DNA of 9,538 nucleotides from an uncultured Oscillospiraceae bacterium (GTDB lineage: Bacteria > Bacillota > Clostridia > Oscillospirales > Oscillospiraceae): the NCBI GenBank assembly GCA_900752305.1, contig CAADUV010000048.1, positions 1 through 9,538 of the forward strand, written 5' to 3'. The position numbers were made by a program, and so were the translations under genes. Under the pieces are notes generated by a model, which made no database searches, was not told the origin of the DNA, and saw only the letters and a program-made list of their open reading frames with translations. Every line of letters begins with the position of its first letter. Positions within the stretch are counted from its first letter, which is position 1. Shown piece after piece: positions 7,369 to 9,538 of the stretch.

Positions 7369-7381
7369 GGCACTTTGGCTC

Positions 7382-7410
7382 TTGCCTCCGACCTCAGTTG
7401 TGGCTACAAT
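7382..7410 (+). promoter_or_regulatory. Sigma-A-type promoter of the isocitrate dehydrogenase operon
   Basis: TTGCCT (7382-7387) and TACAAT (7405-7410) are separated by 17 bases, matching consensus at four and five of six positions. The predicted start is near 7417, giving a leader of about 47 bases to the ATG at 7464. Confidence 0.7.
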
Positions 7411-7463
7411 AGTATTATCGCCAAATTTACCGCAACGCCCAACACAGAGACGAGGTATGAAAT

Positions 7464-8678
7464 ATGGATAAGATCAAAATGACCACTCCTCTGGTGGAGA
7501 TGGACGGGGACGAGATGACCCGCATCCTCTGGAAGGAGATCAAAGAGGAGCTGCTGCTGCCCTTCGTGGACTTGAAGACGGAATACTACGACCTGGGTCT
7601 GCCGGAACGGGACAAGACCGGCGACCAGGTAACCATTGACGCCGCCAACGCCACGAAAAAATACGGCGTCGCCGTCAAGTGCGCCACCATCACCCCCAAC
7701 GCCCAGCGGATGGAGGAGTACAAGCTCACGGAGATTGGGAAGACCCCCAACGGCCCCATCCGTTCCATCCTGGACGGCACCGTATTCCGCACTCCCATCA
7801 TGGTGGAGGGCATCTCTCCGGTGGTCAAGAACTGGCAGGAACCCATCACCATCGCCCGTCACGCCTTCGGCGACGTGTACAAGGCCACCGACTACCGGGT
7901 CCCCTGCCCCGGCAAAGCAGAGCTACTGTTCCACGGGGAGGACGGGACGGAATTTCGGAAGACCATCTACGACTTCGAGTGTCCCGGCGTCCTGCAGGGG
8001 CAGTTCAACAAGGATTCCTCCATCTACTCCTTCGCCCGCTCCTGCTTCCAGTTCGCCATTGACACCAAGCAGGACCTGCGGTTCTCCACCAAGGACACCA
8101 TCTCCAAGCAGTATGACCACCGGTTCAAAGATATTTTCGCGGAAATCTTTGCCGCGGAATATGAGGCAAAATTCAAGGAACTGGGCATCACCTATTTCTA
8201 CACCCTCATCGACGACGCCGTGGCACGAGTCATCCGCAGCAAGGGCGGGTTCATCTGGGCGTGCAAGAACTATGACGGCGATGTGATGAGCGATATGGTC
8301 TCCACCGCCTTCGGCTCCCTGGCTATGATGACCTCGGTGCTGGTCAGCCCCGACGGCAACTATGAGTATGAGGCCGCCCACGGCACCGTCACCCGCCACT
8401 ACTATAAGTATCTCAAGGGCGAAGAGACCTCCACCAACCCGGTGGCCACCATCTTCGCCTGGTCTGGCGCCCTGCGCAAGCGGGGGGAACTGGACGGCAT
8501 CCCGGAGCTGGGTCAGTTCGCCGACGCACTGGAAGGAGCTACCCTGGACACCATCCGCTCCGGCGTCATGACCGGCGACCTGGCGCTGCTGTGGGAGGGC
8601 GAGGAGCCTGCTCAGAAGGTGAGCAGCATCGCCTTTTTGAAGGAGATTCGGAACCATCTGGAGGCAAAACTCAGCTGA
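7464..8678 (+). CDS. icd: NADP-dependent isocitrate dehydrogenase, homodimeric eukaryote-like type
   Basis: 404 residues. It oxidises isocitrate to 2-oxoglutarate with release of CO2 and formation of NADPH. The substrate arginines Arg100 and Arg109 (NGPIRSILDGTVFR), Arg132 (ARHAFGD) and Tyr139 fall at the same residue numbers as in human IDH1. Metal and substrate acids are in LIDDAVAR (Asp250/251) and NYDGDVMSD (Asp273, Asp277). The cofactor loop is EAAHGTVTRHY (303-313), with Arg311 and His312 at the positions that select the 2'-phosphate of NADP. Length and motifs place it in the dimeric, eukaryote-like subfamily, not the E. coli Icd subfamily. In a fermentative anaerobe the likely role is to make 2-oxoglutarate for glutamate, and NADPH. 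The start follows GAGGT (7452-7456); an ATG at 7457 is out of frame and stops after four codons. A hydroxyacid dehydrogenase follows 42 bases downstream, apparently in the same operon. Confidence 0.96.
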   Translation: MDKIKMTTPLVEMDGDEMTRILWKEIKEELLLPFVDLKTEYYDLGLPERDKTGDQVTIDAANATKKYGVAVKCATITPNAQRMEEYKLTEIGKTPNGPIRSILDGTVFRTPIMVEGISPVVKNWQEPITIARHAFGDVYKATDYRVPCPGKAELLFHGEDGTEFRKTIYDFECPGVLQGQFNKDSSIYSFARSCFQFAIDTKQDLRFSTKDTISKQYDHRFKDIFAEIFAAEYEAKFKELGITYFYTLIDDAVARVIRSKGGFIWACKNYDGDVMSDMVSTAFGSLAMMTSVLVSPDGNYEYEAAHGTVTRHYYKYLKGEETSTNPVATIFAWSGALRKRGELDGIPELGQFADALEGATLDTIRSGVMTGDLALLWEGEEPAQKVSSIAFLKEIRNHLEAKLS

Positions 8679-8720
8679 TTTCCAGAAAGATAAAACCATA
8701 CATCTAAGGAGGTAATTGTG

Positions 8721-9538
8721 ATGAAAATCGTAGTACTGGACGGCTACGCTGGCAATCCCGGTGACCTGAGCTGGGACGAGCTGCGCCAGCTGGGGGATCT
8801 GACCATTTATGACCGGACGCCCTTCGACCGCAAGACCATTTTGGAGCGCATCGGGGACGCCGAGCTGGTGTTTACCAACAAGACTCCCCTGTCCGCCGCC
8901 ATCTTTGCCGCCTGCCCCAACCTGAAATTCGTAGGCATCCTGGCCACCGGCTACAACATCGTGGACATCGACGCCGCCAAGGCTCATGGCGTCATCATCT
9001 CCAACGTCCCTGGCTACAGCACCGACGCGGTGACCCAGATGACCCTGGCCCTGCTGCTGGAGATTTGCAGCCACGTGGGACATCACAGTGAACGGGTTCA
9101 CGCTGGCGAGTGGTCTGCCTGCGCCGACTTCTGCTTCTGGGACTTCCCCCTGATGGAGCTGGCACATAAGACCATCGGCATCATCGGCTTCGGCTCCATC
9201 GGCCAGTCTGTGGGCAAGGTCGCCCGCGCCCTGGGCATGAACGTCCTGGCCACCGGTTCCCATCCCACCGAGGCTGGCAAGGCCATCGGCACCTACGTAG
9301 ACCTGGACACCCTGTACGCCCAGTCTGACATCATCTCCCTCCACTGCCCCCTGTTCCCGGAGAACCGTGAGATGATCAACAAGGACGCCATCGCCAAGAT
9401 GAAGGACGGCGTGATTTTGCTCAACACCGCCCGCGGTGCGCTCATCGTAGAGCAGGACGTGGCAGACGCCCTGAACAGCGGCAAGATCTACGCCGCCGGT
9501 CTGGACGTGGCCGCCGGCGGCCCCCTGCCCGCCACCAG
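8721..9538 (+). CDS. D-isomer-specific 2-hydroxyacid dehydrogenase (partial, runs off the window)
   Basis: 272 codons are visible with no stop; the family is usually about 315-330 residues, so some 45-55 are missing. The start has an excellent site, TAAGGAGGT (8705-8713), 7 bases before the ATG. The NAD-binding loop is IGFGSIGQ (155-162). The substrate- and NAD-binding arginine is Arg238 in NTARG, and the first substrate-loop segment is ATGYNIVDIDAA (75-86). Overall it resembles glycerate dehydrogenase/hydroxypyruvate reductase-type enzymes that reduce a 2-keto acid to a D-2-hydroxy acid; the substrate cannot be fixed. Odd: counting 29 residues from Arg238, where E. coli phosphoglycerate dehydrogenase has catalytic Glu269 (sequence TEP), this protein has Gly267 in DVAAGGPLP. 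The catalytic histidine would lie beyond the window. It appears co-transcribed with isocitrate dehydrogenase. Confidence 0.88.
   Translation, partial: MKIVVLDGYAGNPGDLSWDELRQLGDLTIYDRTPFDRKTILERIGDAELVFTNKTPLSAAIFAACPNLKFVGILATGYNIVDIDAAKAHGVIISNVPGYSTDAVTQMTLALLLEICSHVGHHSERVHAGEWSACADFCFWDFPLMELAHKTIGIIGFGSIGQSVGKVARALGMNVLATGSHPTEAGKAIGTYVDLDTLYAQSDIISLHCPLFPENREMINKDAIAKMKDGVILLNTARGALIVEQDVADALNSGKIYAAGLDVAAGGPLPAT

Noticed and set aside
7923..9344. A 473-codon minus-strand frame spanning isocitrate dehydrogenase and the hydroxyacid dehydrogenase
   Set aside because: It is in register with both real genes, which share a frame, and has no motif or promoter. The two sense genes are unambiguous.

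Overview
The window reads as chromosomal DNA of an anaerobic, GC-rich member of the Clostridia. The best guess is an Oscillospiraceae-type gut bacterium (Flavonifractor, Pseudoflavonifractor or Lawsonibacter-like). This rests on strong AAGGAGG-type ribosome sites, short spacers, sigma-A-like promoters, G/C-ending codons, a 2-hydroxyacyl-CoA dehydratase-type activator, a Gx-transporter-family membrane protein and small oxygen-defence genes. The genus is inference. There is no sign of a mobile element, phage, CRISPR array, tRNA or rRNA.

Layout: (1) 20-472, a low-molecular-weight protein-tyrosine phosphatase closed by a strong terminator. (2) 540-1150, a sigma-A-like promoter and a small Gx-transporter/HepS-I-family membrane protein, then a hairpin. 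(3) 1260-5688, a two-gene operon. The first gene encodes a 981-residue ATPase with two tandem HgdC-like (BadF/BadG) domains plus a cysteine-rich C-terminal part. The second encodes a 443-residue dehydratase-like partner. A perfect 19-bp dyad lies at the predicted transcription start, and a terminator shared with the convergent gene closes the operon. (4) 5697-6236 on the minus strand, an iron-sulfur flavoprotein-like protein with its own promoter. (5) 6357-7302, a Mn-type superoxide dismutase followed by a 78-residue two-helix ferritin-like protein. (6) 7355-8678, a cre-like palindrome, a promoter and a dimeric eukaryote-type NADP-isocitrate dehydrogenase. It is followed 42 bases later by a D-2-hydroxyacid dehydrogenase that runs off the window end.

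How the genes work together: the operon at 1330-5646 looks like an ATP-driven low-potential electron-transfer machine. The tandem ATPase would fire electrons into the iron-sulfur partner; the substrate is unknown. Such enzymes are very oxygen sensitive, and the neighbouring Isf-like flavoprotein, superoxide dismutase and ferritin-like protein form a plausible oxygen/iron-defence cluster, although they are separate transcription units. Isocitrate dehydrogenase would supply 2-oxoglutarate and NADPH. The hydroxyacid dehydrogenase downstream could interconvert a 2-keto acid and a D-2-hydroxy acid, but its usual catalytic glutamate position reads glycine here. The most interesting items are the split tandem-ATPase/dehydratase-like system and its operator-like dyad, the cre-like site, the two-helix ferritin-like protein with a possible Shine-Dalgarno-masking hairpin, and the missing glutamate.
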